Positions 1 through 7,260 of a stretch of 17,071 bases of DNA are shown piece by piece. Each line of letters begins with the position of its first letter. Position 1 is the first letter of the stretch. The notes below the pieces were generated by a model. It made no database searches and was not told the DNA's origin. It saw nothing but the letters and a program-made list of their open reading frames with translations. This DNA comes from CAZVIJ01 sp964626735 (GTDB lineage Bacteria > Patescibacteriota > Dojkabacteria > JAOAGR01), in assembly GCA_964626735.1 (NCBI GenBank), contig CAZVIJ010000043.1:1-17071 (forward strand), in the 5' to 3' direction. Position numbers and translations under genes: made by a program.

Positions 1-1
1 G

Positions 2-871
2 TTAGCACGCTTCGAGACCGTGCGTGGCTTCAACAAAACGCTTACTCTATATAAGAAACATCTGAAAAGATCGTTCGACCTCGGACTGAAGATAAACTGC
101 GCTGAGATTGCGATGAGAACGTCAGATCCGGTCGAGATACTCCCTCGGAAGGTTCAAGAGCTGATGTTCTCCGGCGTGGATTTTGTCGTATTTTCAGATC
201 AAGCCGGAAGCAAAAGTATATTTCGTCCCGTCGCTTCTCTCGTTAAAGATCGAGTATTCGAAACGCTTGACCCTGAGGGGTTAATTTTGGTTTACGTCAC
301 CAGAAGGAAGACCCGGGAAGAAACTGATGAACTGGTAAGCCTCATGAAGGACCAAGGCATCGAAAACCTATTCGTCGTGAGCGGCGACCCGGATAAGGAA
401 GGAGTACATGCGGATTCTGGCTTGACGACGATCGACATGCTTCCGGTTCTATCGAAAGTGTTTGTATGCGGAGCTGTCGCGAACTTCTCATATGAGAAAC
501 TCGGCGAGCTTGACGAAAAGATGAAAGCAGGCGCTTCGTTCTTCGTAACCCAGGCGTCGTTCGATATCGAAAATATCAGGAGATGGAAAGCAGGGTTGGA
601 TGAGCGGTACGCTTCTGTACCCGCGCCAATAATCGCATCGCATATTCCTATCACTTCCCCAAAGATGCTTGAAGTTATAAAGGGGCTTGGTGGCATTGCT
701 CTGCCTGAAGCCGTTGTTGCCGAACTAGAAAAAGCGGCTGACGATCAGGCAATGAGGAAGGTCGGGATGGATTTCGTGAAAGATATGATTACCGAACTTA
801 ATGCGATGAACTTTGTTCAAGGCTATTATATCTATACGAGAGATATTACGGTCATACAGGAACTATTGTGA
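2..871 (+). CDS. Methylenetetrahydrofolate reductase-like (MetF family) protein, 5' end probably cut off
   Basis: The reading frame is open from base 2. The first possible start is a GTG at 20, but it has no Shine-Dalgarno sequence, so the true start probably lies outside the window. Family members reduce 5,10-methylene-THF to 5-methyl-THF in a flavin-bound TIM barrel. The sequence shows the family's NLFVVSGDPDKEG stretch, matching the usual 'LALRGD' region. It also shows AGASFFVTQASFD, matching the family's 'GAdFfiTQ' motif, and a conserved late segment with PI(I)ASHIPITS. The N-terminal part is divergent and the usual FEFFPP motif is replaced by CAEIAMRTSDP, so substrate and redox partner are uncertain. 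The gene converges on the helicase gene with one base between the stops. The family assignment is fairly secure; true MTHFR activity is an inference. Confidence 0.75.
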   Translation, partial: LARFETVRGFNKTLTLYKKHLKRSFDLGLKINCAEIAMRTSDPVEILPRKVQELMFSGVDFVVFSDQAGSKSIFRPVASLVKDRVFETLDPEGLILVYVTRRKTREETDELVSLMKDQGIENLFVVSGDPDKEGVHADSGLTTIDMLPVLSKVFVCGAVANFSYEKLGELDEKMKAGASFFVTQASFDIENIRRWKAGLDERYASVPAPIIASHIPITSPKMLEVIKGLGGIALPEAVVAELEKAADDQAMRKVGMDFVKDMITELNAMNFVQGYYIYTRDITVIQELL

Positions 872-872
872 C

Positions 873-2969
873 CTACCTTCTTCTCCTTCCCCGAGAGCGA
901 TTGCTTTGGAATCTCGGATTTCGGCGGGGTGATCTAAATCGATCGCTCCGTTGTCTTTTATAGATTTCTGGGAATTGTGAGCGTATAGCCTGATCGGTAA
1001 GTCCATGAAGAATTCGTGCGCTCAGCTTCGGGAGCGCATCTATCTCCGATATCTCGATCACTTCAAACGCCAGTGCATAATACGGCTTGTCTTTGATAAG
1101 TACGCTCGAATTATGGAGACGGATTCCAGATTGATTTAGACGAGCGTTACGATAGGTACCGTTCGGTTGACGGACCAGAATGTTGAACTTGAATGCAGAC
1201 ACCAGAGTTTTTTCTATACGCATCTCTAAATCGGGGCCATGCTTGTCCTCCGGCTCGTAACCCGATTTTCTGACGATATCAAGTAGCTCTTCGCGGATAT
1301 TGGCTCCCTCATCGAGTGTTTCGGAAGACAAATACATCATCTCTGCCCATTCGTGTCGCATCTCATTCTTAAGCCACAATTTCCAAATTTTCAAAATCGT
1401 CATGAAGTCAGAACCTTCGTACTCTAAACCACGAATCGTACTCAAGTAGCTTCTGAAATTCCCGTACGCTTTATCATATTTCTCTCCCGCCTGCAGCGTT
1501 ATGTCTTCGTCATACTTTTTGAGGAAGTCATCCTCCGTAAGATTCAGGATAATCGGCTTCAGTTCCAGAAACGAGCTTATGGTAACGATAGATTCGACGC
1601 AGTGGTTCTTTTGGGCTTCTATTATGAGATTCGCTAACCTTGGTTCGAGAGGCAGGCTTGCCATGGTAAGTCCTTTTGCCGTGATAGTTCCGTCCCTATC
1701 CAAAGCTCCCAATCGAGTCAGTTCGGTTAAGGCATTATGGAGCAGGTTTGGTTCAGGCGAGTCGACGAAATGAAAGTGCTCAATATCGTTTATCCCCACC
1801 CGCTTCATGATCAGAACCATTTGGGAAAGTGATGTCCTGAGAATTTCGGGTCTTTGGAATTCTGGCCGAGATGCATACGACTGTTCGGTATAGAGAGCGT
1901 AGTATACGCCGGGCTCTATTCGACCCGCTCTTCCCTTTCGTTGTTCGAGTCCTTTGCGCGCATGCGGTTGCGTTATAAGGCTGTTGATTCCGGAATGGGG
2001 GTTGAACTCCATTTGCTTTATCAATCCCGAATCGATGACGAAGACAATCCCCGGCACTGTTAAAGAGGTTTCCGCGATATTGGTCGCAATAACTACTTTG
2101 CGTTTGTCGGTCTCTACGAAAATTTTATTCTGCTCCTCGATGGGAAGGTTCGCATGTATAGTGATTATCTCCAGATTCATGCCATCGAAGTTGTCGAGTG
2201 CCTGTATCGCCTCTTTGGTTTTTTCGATCTCGCGCTTGCCCGGCATGAAGATAAGAATGTCTCCGCGCTTTCCTTCATGAACGATCGTGCGTACTTTCTC
2301 AGCGGCAGTCTGCTCGTACGCGAATACCTCCCTTTTTTCATAAATCGTGGTAATGGGAAAGAGCCTGCCCGGAACTTCAACCGATGCGAGCGATTCCCCT
2401 TCGATCATGTTGAAGAATCGTTCGAACTTTTCCTTTTCGAGGGTTGCGGAAGTTACCAATATCTTCAGCGGTATTACTCCTTTCAGTTTGCGCTTCTTTT
2501 GGATATCGACCAAGAGCCCGATCAGGAAGTCGGAGTTTATATTGCGTTCATGAGCTTCATCCACCATAACAACCGAGTAGTCGAGCAGGAGCGGGTCCAG
2601 CTGCGCCTCTCGAAGCATAATGCCGTCAGTCATGAAGATAATCTTGCTCGTATCGGATACCTTCTCTTCAAAGCGAATCTTGAATCCGATACTTTCGCCC
2701 AGCTCCTCCCCCACCAGAGTGGCTTCGTATGCAGCAACCGATGTAGCCGCAATCCGACGAGGTTGGGTCACCGCTATCTTGCCGTGGGTGAGATCTTGGT
2801 ACTTCGAGGCCGACTTTAGGAGCATGAGCGGCAACTGGGTGGTTTTGCCCGACCCCGTTTCTCCTATGACAATTAGGTTCGAGGAAGTCTCGAATTTTTC
2901 TATAATTTCCTCCTCAAACGCCGCGATCGGAAGGTCCTGGTTTATCGTAATTTTTGCCACTTGGTTCAT
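873..2969 (-). CDS. DEAH-box ATP-dependent RNA helicase, HrpA/HrpB-like, compact form
   Basis: This is a 698-aa superfamily 2 helicase predicted to use ATP to remodel RNA or RNA-protein complexes. Motifs in order: Walker A GETGSGKTT near residues 36-44, TQPRRIAA (Ia), DEAH at 137-140 followed by ERN, SATL (III) at 174-177, NIAETSLTVPG (V) near 297-307 and QRKGRAGR (VI) at 343-350. A helicase-associated winged-helix/ratchet region and an OB-fold-like part (IRLHNSSVLIKDKPYYALAFEV) follow. The last 25-30 residues are an arginine/serine-rich basic tail (ends SRGRRRR), probably an RNA-binding extension. Escherichia coli HrpA is about 1300 aa and HrpB about 800, so this is a short version closer in length to the eukaryotic DEAH core. 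A TATTCT box ends six bases before the ATG, suggesting a leaderless mRNA. Confidence 0.93.
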   Translation of the reverse strand: MNQVAKITINQDLPIAAFEEEIIEKFETSSNLIVIGETGSGKTTQLPLMLLKSASKYQDLTHGKIAVTQPRRIAATSVAAYEATLVGEELGESIGFKIRFEEKVSDTSKIIFMTDGIMLREAQLDPLLLDYSVVMVDEAHERNINSDFLIGLLVDIQKKRKLKGVIPLKILVTSATLEKEKFERFFNMIEGESLASVEVPGRLFPITTIYEKREVFAYEQTAAEKVRTIVHEGKRGDILIFMPGKREIEKTKEAIQALDNFDGMNLEIITIHANLPIEEQNKIFVETDKRKVVIATNIAETSLTVPGIVFVIDSGLIKQMEFNPHSGINSLITQPHARKGLEQRKGRAGRIEPGVYYALYTEQSYASRPEFQRPEILRTSLSQMVLIMKRVGINDIEHFHFVDSPEPNLLHNALTELTRLGALDRDGTITAKGLTMASLPLEPRLANLIIEAQKNHCVESIVTISSFLELKPIILNLTEDDFLKKYDEDITLQAGEKYDKAYGNFRSYLSTIRGLEYEGSDFMTILKIWKLWLKNEMRHEWAEMMYLSSETLDEGANIREELLDIVRKSGYEPEDKHGPDLEMRIEKTLVSAFKFNILVRQPNGTYRNARLNQSGIRLHNSSVLIKDKPYYALAFEVIEISEIDALPKLSARILHGLTDQAIRSQFPEIYKRQRSDRFRSPRRNPRFQSNRSRGRRRR

Positions 2970-2975
2970 TCTATC

Positions 2976-2981
2976 AGAATA
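2976..2981 (-). promoter_or_regulatory. Possible -10 box of the DEAH helicase gene
   Basis: TATTCT (4 of 6 matches to TATAAT) on the minus strand lies six bases upstream of the ATG at 2969. This is the same spacing seen for the RDD gene. The upstream TTGTTA is 19 bases away, so the -35 is weak. Transcription would begin at or next to the start codon. Confidence 0.35.
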
Positions 2982-2999
2982 CGATTGAAGTATGACTAT

Positions 3000-3028
3000 T
3001 TAACAAAAGCTGATCGTTGCAGTAAAAT
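3000..3028 (+). promoter_or_regulatory. Promoter of the LiaF-like gene pair
   Basis: TTAACA (3000-3005), a 17-base spacer and TAAAAT (3023-3028) form a near-consensus sigma-70 type promoter. The predicted start of transcription is near 3035, leaving about six bases before the ATG at 3041, too few for a Shine-Dalgarno sequence. It is back-to-back with the helicase promoter. Confidence 0.6.
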
Positions 3029-3040
3029 AGCAATTAATAT

Positions 3041-3295
3041 ATGGAGACACCTCAAAATAAACAAAATCAGACGCAGACGCAAAATGTGCCTGCAGCCGCT
3101 GCCCAAGTACGTCCACAGCCGGCACAGAAAGAACGGCGTGGCGGCTTAACGGCAGGGTTGATACTTATCAGTCTTGGCGCAATCTTTCTTATCAGCAATT
3201 TTATCCCAGAACTCGGCATCGGAAAGCTATGGCCCCTTCTACTTGTCGTTATCGGGTTTATACTTATAACTAAGTCATTCTCGAGGAGGTCTTGA
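3041..3295 (+). CDS. Small two-pass membrane protein with LiaF/LiaI-type transmembrane unit (DUF5668-like)
   Basis: This 84-aa protein has a Gln/Ala/Pro-rich, positively charged cytoplasmic N terminus (residues 1-35). Two close hydrophobic segments follow: GLTAGLILISLGAIFLISNF near 35-54 and KLWPLLLVVIGFILITKSF near 62-80. The spacing and the 'G.ilil.Ga.fl..n......lWPlllv.iG' pattern match the N-terminal membrane unit of LiaF-like proteins. The next gene carries the same unit, so these two look like a duplicated pair. Its stop overlaps the next start (TGATG), which implies translational coupling. Function is unknown; in Firmicutes this family is tied to sensing cell-envelope stress, but no LiaRS two-component genes are present here. 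Confidence 0.75.
   Translation: METPQNKQNQTQTQNVPAAAAQVRPQPAQKERRGGLTAGLILISLGAIFLISNFIPELGIGKLWPLLLVVIGFILITKSFSRRS
3283..3289 (+). promoter_or_regulatory. Strong Shine-Dalgarno sequence that sets the start of the next gene
   Basis: GAGGAGG lies five bases before the ATG at 3295 and inside the end of the preceding gene. It favours ATG 3295 over the in-frame TTG at 3292. It shows that the organism does use Shine-Dalgarno initiation for internal operon genes. Confidence 0.7.
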
Positions 3296-4212
3296 TGCAC
3301 AACGGAAAATTATTTTTTGGATTCCTGCTCCTTACGGTCGGGTTGCTTTTTCTGCTCGACAATTATGGCGTAAACCTACGTTTTGTCACGACGTTGCTCA
3401 AGCTCTGGCCAGTGCTGCTCATCTTAATCGGTATCGCACTTTTGGCGCAGCGAGAGGCGGTAACGTCATTGATCTTGGTACTGTTGGCAATCCTCTTGGG
3501 ATCTACGGTCTATAAAGCCGCTGTATTCCCCCGTAACCGCGGCTACGAATTTATACCGCGCAAGGCGTCGTGGAACGGTGATGTAAAAGAGCAGAATCTT
3601 CAACTGACGTATAACGAGTCGACAACCGGTGCCTCTTTGAAGTATTCCGTGGGCGCCGGTAAATTCTCGATATCCGACTCGACCTCGTATCTAGCGCAAG
3701 CTACCACCTCATCATCGATCGGAGATTACGAGCTTACCACCCAACGAAGCGATACCCACGAATCAGTCACGTTCAAGCTGGTCGATCAGCGTATTCCCCT
3801 GTTTACTGCCGGAGCCAACAGGAATACCGCAGATTTGTCGCTTAATCCCAATACCGAGTGGACTATTGACATGAATGTCGGAGCGAGCGAAGGCAATTTC
3901 GACTTGTCAGCCTACAAGGTTGTTTCCGTTAAACTGAGTGGCGGAGCGTCGTCAATTGATATGAAATTAGGCAATCGTCAGGAAATGGCGAATATCGATT
4001 TGTCAGTCGGCGCTAGCTCTCTGACGCTCTATATCCCTAAAGATTCGGGTTGCGAAATCAAATATTCCGGTGGCCTTTCGAGCAAGAATTTTGATGGATT
4101 CGATAAAGTGGCAGACAATAAATTCCGCACGCCCGGCTACGATACGACTTCTAAGAAGGTTACCGTCAATGCAAGCGCAGGAGTTTCGAATATTCAAGTA
4201 ATACGGTACTGA
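3295..4212 (+). CDS. LiaF-like membrane protein with C-terminal beta 'toast-rack' domain
   Basis: The 305-aa protein starts with three hydrophobic segments: LFFGFLLLTVGLLFLL near residues 5-22, LWPVLLILIGIALLA near 35-52 and SLILVLLAILLGSTVY near 57-74. These match LiaF-like membrane units. The rest (about 80-305) is soluble and repetitive: stretches such as SVKLSGGASSIDMKLG, LSVGASSLTLYIP and VNASAGVSNIQV recur. They are typical of the beta-helical toast-rack/adhesin-like domain found in LiaF C termini and DUF4097-type proteins. By topology this domain is probably outside the membrane. It is co-transcribed with the small membrane gene before it, and its stop lies three bases from that of the convergent zwf gene. 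A role in envelope stress or membrane organisation is inference. Confidence 0.78.
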   Translation: MHNGKLFFGFLLLTVGLLFLLDNYGVNLRFVTTLLKLWPVLLILIGIALLAQREAVTSLILVLLAILLGSTVYKAAVFPRNRGYEFIPRKASWNGDVKEQNLQLTYNESTTGASLKYSVGAGKFSISDSTSYLAQATTSSSIGDYELTTQRSDTHESVTFKLVDQRIPLFTAGANRNTADLSLNPNTEWTIDMNVGASEGNFDLSAYKVVSVKLSGGASSIDMKLGNRQEMANIDLSVGASSLTLYIPKDSGCEIKYSGGLSSKNFDGFDKVADNKFRTPGYDTTSKKVTVNASAGVSNIQVIRY

Positions 4213-4215
4213 GCC

Positions 4216-5400
4216 TCATTCGATGAATTGAACTGGCCATACCTCGTCTCGGTAAATTTTGACGGGGGTATGGTCGGCTTGTACAAATGAAATGACTTTC
4301 CCGTAGATTTTCCATCCGAGCAAGACATACTCGACGCTCAAGAACCTCCAAAGGTTCCTGATGAGAATACGTTCGAAAACGTTGGTATGGTCTAACTTAT
4401 TCGATGATAGGTCGTACTCGAAGCCACTGCCTCCAGAAAGATGAATCTTCTTGTCGGGTTCGATATTCCATGTGAGTATGTCACCGTCTTCAAATTGAAT
4501 GGTAATTTGTGTCTTCTTAAGACCCAGCTTTTTTCCCGATTCGAAACAAACCGAAATACGCTCCCCCGGGAAAATCTCGAAGCTTCCGTCGACTTTGAAA
4601 TATGTATCGGTCGTCGAAGTTTGGGACTCGACGTCGTTTCGGTAGCTCGCGTATTGACCCATAACGACAGAATCAACGGAGAACGACTCGTAAATCTTAG
4701 GATCGATATCCTGCTTGTATGTCTTGACCGAGAGGTCCAACATTGACATCAGATGGGCGGGAAACATGTCCTTGAACGACCCGACGCCTTCGTAATAGCC
4801 TTTTCTATCTTGGATATCAAGGCTCTCCAGGGCTTGAATCGTTATATGCTTTATTTTCTTTTCCTTTACTGCAATTAGTTTCTCCTTGACCTCCTCGTTG
4901 AGAATTGAGGAGCTTTTGAAGATGTAGTGGTCGACGAAGTGGACATTTTCGATGAGGCCGCACGCTTCAAGTATCATCAAGATCTTCTCCGCTTCCTCGA
5001 TATTGTTGCCGAAAGGCTTTTCGATGAGAATGTCGAGATTCTTAGCGTTATACGGGCAGAAAATTTTCAGTAGCTCAATGAAGACGACCGGAGGTACCGC
5101 GAAATACACGACAAGACGCTCTCCCGGCTTTAAGCTGGAGAGCATATCCGTAAAGAAGCGAGGATCGTTATATTCGCCCTGGATATAACTTACGTTCTGC
5201 AACTTATGCTTGCCGTCGAGCGTATTTTTATCGAGTATACCCTGTATCTCAGCATCGTCGGGCACACTACGCGAGTATCCGGTGAGACTGATAGTTACAT
5301 CTTTCGAATAGTGGTCGGCGAATTGAGCCAGCCCAGGTAGAATTTTTCGTTTGGATAGGTCGCCAGTAATGCCGAGCAGTAAAAATTTCCAGTTTTGCAT
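4216..5400 (-). CDS. zwf: Glucose-6-phosphate 1-dehydrogenase, short and divergent
   Basis: Predicted to oxidise glucose 6-phosphate to 6-phosphogluconolactone with NAD(P)+, the first step of the oxidative pentose phosphate pathway. The N terminus has the nucleotide-binding motif GITGDLSKRKILPGL (residues 10-24, usual form GASGDLAKRK). EKPFG follows at 127-131. VDHYIFK at 156-162 matches RIDHYLGK, with H158 and K162 corresponding to the phosphate-binding His and Lys. FKDMFPAHLMSML near 209-221 matches RDMxQNHLxQxL, with H216 in the place of the catalytic His. The protein is 394 aa against about 480-510 for typical enzymes, so peripheral parts of the C-terminal domain are missing. No pgl or gnd gene lies in the window. 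TATAAT ends eight bases upstream of the ATG. Confidence 0.9.
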   Translation of the reverse strand: MQNWKFLLLGITGDLSKRKILPGLAQFADHYSKDVTISLTGYSRSVPDDAEIQGILDKNTLDGKHKLQNVSYIQGEYNDPRFFTDMLSSLKPGERLVVYFAVPPVVFIELLKIFCPYNAKNLDILIEKPFGNNIEEAEKILMILEACGLIENVHFVDHYIFKSSSILNEEVKEKLIAVKEKKIKHITIQALESLDIQDRKGYYEGVGSFKDMFPAHLMSMLDLSVKTYKQDIDPKIYESFSVDSVVMGQYASYRNDVESQTSTTDTYFKVDGSFEIFPGERISVCFESGKKLGLKKTQITIQFEDGDILTWNIEPDKKIHLSGGSGFEYDLSSNKLDHTNVFERILIRNLWRFLSVEYVLLGWKIYGKVISFVQADHTPVKIYRDEVWPVQFIE

Positions 5401-5408
5401 CGTTTGTA

Positions 5409-5414
5409 ATTATA
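5409..5414 (-). promoter_or_regulatory. -10 box of zwf
   Basis: A perfect TATAAT on the minus strand lies eight bases upstream of the zwf ATG. Transcription should begin one or two bases before the ATG, giving an essentially leaderless mRNA. No convincing -35 is present at 16-18 bases. The zwf gene therefore has its own promoter in the 79-base gap after the RDD gene. Confidence 0.55.
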
Positions 5415-5479
5415 GATGAATGTCGACCTATTATCATTACACATAGAGTGCGGTTATAGGTTTGCTTGGGCGAGTAGAT

Positions 5480-5971
5480 TTAGGACTCTAGTTCTATAAC
5501 GAAGGTCTTGACTATCATATCGTGGATCGCCCTTCTCTGCGGGTCGAAAAAGATTACGATATACTGGAAGACGCCGACCAATTGGGCTAACGCGACTTGT
5601 ATCGTGTACCGTATAACGAATGTCCAAAGACGAGGAACCTCCCCCATCTCGGTAACGACACGGATACCCATGAGCTTTTTTCCGAAGGTTTGACCGTTAT
5701 GCTTTGCTGGCCAATAGATAAAGTAGACGAATGCGAACCCGAAAAAGAAGACTAATAGGGTCAGGAAACCGAGATATACGTATATTTGGAACGCTGTCTG
5801 GTTCTTTTGGTAAAACAGCACGAATCCAGGCAAGAAAATAAGCACGTACATGGCGAAGGTTGGGATAAGTGTGAATATGCCATCGATTGTGGCTGCAAGG
5901 AATCGAGGCCAGTTCCTGGAGATGATGAAAACAGGCCTATTTTCTTCATTTGGTGGCGGATTCTGGTCCAT
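5480..5971 (-). CDS. RDD family membrane protein
   Basis: The 163-aa protein opens with a short Asn/Pro-rich segment (MDQNPPPNEENRP). The RDD hallmark follows in modified form: WPRFLAATIDGIF at about residues 21-33, with the Arg and Asp conserved. Hydrophobic segments lie near 30-53, 65-85 and 125-145, and a second conserved block, HNGQTFGKKLMGIRVV, near 92-107, is typical of the family. A third conserved charged site near the end reads DPQRRAIHDMIVKT, the usual RR..HD pattern. The frame is open 34 codons further upstream, but a TATAAT box ends six bases before the ATG at 5971 and supports this start. Some RDD proteins have been proposed as transporters; here the function is unknown. Confidence 0.87.
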   Translation of the reverse strand: MDQNPPPNEENRPVFIISRNWPRFLAATIDGIFTLIPTFAMYVLIFLPGFVLFYQKNQTAFQIYVYLGFLTLLVFFFGFAFVYFIYWPAKHNGQTFGKKLMGIRVVTEMGEVPRLWTFVIRYTIQVALAQLVGVFQYIVIFFDPQRRAIHDMIVKTFVIELES

Positions 5972-5977
5972 TAGTTC

Positions 5978-5983
5978 ATTATA
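5978..5983 (-). promoter_or_regulatory. -10 box of the RDD gene, leaderless arrangement
   Basis: A perfect TATAAT on the minus strand lies six bases before the ATG at 5971, so the predicted transcription start falls on the start codon. No good -35 is visible. It is divergent from the rtcB promoter 43 bases away. Confidence 0.55.
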
Positions 5984-6025
5984 CCGGGATAGTCCGTAAA
6001 GATACATAGAATTGACATTTCGGGT

Positions 6026-6031
6026 TATAAT
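6026..6031 (+). promoter_or_regulatory. -10 box of rtcB
   Basis: TATAAT ends 12 bases before the ATG at 6044, predicting a leader of about five bases. A perfect TTGACA lies at 6012-6017 but only eight bases upstream, too close to be the partner -35. There is no Shine-Dalgarno sequence. Confidence 0.55.
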
Positions 6032-6043
6032 ACGGTTATTGGT

Positions 6044-7228
6044 ATGGACAGCAATCCCGTATTCGGAAACCACGACGCTCAGACGCTGGAGCAGTTTGAG
6101 TTGTGTCTAACGCTTGCTACCAGGGGAGCGTTAATGGCAGACGGCCATGTTGGGTACATAATGCCGATCGGTGGCGTTATGGCTTATAAGGATAAAGTCT
6201 CCCCGGTCGGTGTCGGTTTCGATATCGGTTGCGGAAATATGGCAGTCAAGCTTGATATACAGGCTAAGGAACTCGACATAAACAAAGCGCTCGATATGAT
6301 CCAGAAGAACATTTCGTTCGGTATTGGTCGAGTCAACGACGTTGAAGTTGACCATGAGCTGTTCGAAGCTGAAGAGTGGAAAGCGTATCCCGGCAAAGAT
6401 CTCCAGAAAAGACTCAACGACCTCGCTCGGAAACAACTGGGTACGGTGGGATCGGGCAACCACTTCGTCGACATCTTTGCCGACGAGGACGGTTTCGTCT
6501 GGATTGGCGTTCACTTCGGCAGCAGAGGATTGGGGCATAAAACGGCAAGCGGATTCATCAACTTGGCACAACACAAGAAATGGGATGAGCCGGTTGTCGA
6601 AGATTATGTGCTTTTCGACCTAACCACGGAGCTGGGAGACCGTTACTTCCAAGCTATGAGCCTTGCGGGGCGGTATGCGTATGCGGGTCGCGAGTGGGTT
6701 TGTAGAACAATCGCCAAGGAGCTCGGAGCCAAAATACTTGAGGAAGTCCATAACCACCATAACTTTGCTTGGAAAGAGGTACACGATGGCGAGGAACTTG
6801 TTGTTGTCCGCAAAGGTTCTACCCCGGCCCATCCGGGACAAGTCAGCTTTATCGGAGGAAGTATGGGTGACGACTCGTATATCGTCGTTGGCTTGGATAC
6901 CCCCGAGAGCAAATCCACCCTTTATTCAACTGTACACGGTGCAGGCAGGGTTATGAGTCGTACTCAAGCTGCCGGCAAGTTCAAAATTAAACAAGGCCGT
7001 AAAGTGAGGGTCTCAGAGGGCAATATCTCTGAAAAAATGATGATCGACTGGCTCAACGACAAAGGTGTCATATTACGAGGTGGAGGTCTCGACGAAGCTC
7101 CACATGTGTATCGACGCTTGTCTGATGTACTCGAGCACCACAATAAAACTATCAAAGTACTTCATACCTTAACACCGCTCGGCGTAGTCATGGCTGGCGA
7201 AGAAGAATTCGATCCATATAAAGATTGA
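6044..7228 (+). CDS. rtcB: RNA-splicing ligase RtcB (3'-phosphate/5'-OH RNA ligase)
   Basis: RtcB joins RNA 2',3'-cyclic phosphate or 3'-phosphate ends to 5'-OH ends using GTP and Mn2+, via a guanylyl-histidine intermediate. The 394-aa protein is full length (E. coli 408). Visible active-site elements: MADGHVGY (31-38), VGFDIGCGN (57-65, metal ligands D60 and C63), GSGNHF (136-141), HFGSRGLGH (157-165), HNHHNFAW (236-243), RKGSTPAHPGQ (256-266) and STVHGAGRVMSR (295-306) with the guanylylated His at 298. The gene stands alone, with neither an rtcA cyclase nor an RtcR regulator beside it. A Ro/TROVE protein gene lies about 6 kb downstream. It could repair tRNA or rRNA cut by stress ribonucleases. 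Confidence 0.96.
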   Translation: MDSNPVFGNHDAQTLEQFELCLTLATRGALMADGHVGYIMPIGGVMAYKDKVSPVGVGFDIGCGNMAVKLDIQAKELDINKALDMIQKNISFGIGRVNDVEVDHELFEAEEWKAYPGKDLQKRLNDLARKQLGTVGSGNHFVDIFADEDGFVWIGVHFGSRGLGHKTASGFINLAQHKKWDEPVVEDYVLFDLTTELGDRYFQAMSLAGRYAYAGREWVCRTIAKELGAKILEEVHNHHNFAWKEVHDGEELVVVRKGSTPAHPGQVSFIGGSMGDDSYIVVGLDTPESKSTLYSTVHGAGRVMSRTQAAGKFKIKQGRKVRVSEGNISEKMMIDWLNDKGVILRGGGLDEAPHVYRRLSDVLEHHNKTIKVLHTLTPLGVVMAGEEEFDPYKD

Positions 7229-7249
7229 GGAAAATGGACTATTATCTAG

Positions 7250-7255
7250 TATAAT
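7250..7255 (+). promoter_or_regulatory. -10 box immediately before a start codon (leaderless gene)
   Basis: A perfect TATAAT ends only five bases before the ATG at 7261, so transcription must begin at or inside the first codon. TTGAGG at 7225-7230, overlapping the rtcB stop, could be a weak -35 with a 19-base spacer. Confidence 0.6.
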
Positions 7256-7260
7256 AGTGT

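Noticed and set aside
2154..2819. 221-codon plus-strand frame opposite the helicase
   Set aside because: It is a shadow of the helicase coding strand, with no recognisable domain or promoter.
6012..6017. Perfect TTGACA as the -35 of rtcB
   Set aside because: It is only eight bases from TATAAT; about 17 are needed.
5972..6073. Longer N terminus (34 codons) for the RDD protein
   Set aside because: It would run through the divergent promoter region and into rtcB; the ATG at 5971 fits the TATAAT spacing and the family.
7226..7228. UGA recoded as Gly or Trp (Absconditabacteria/Gracilibacteria code)
   Set aside because: TGA ends rtcB, zwf, the MetF-like and LiaF-like genes just where the families end, so it is a normal stop.
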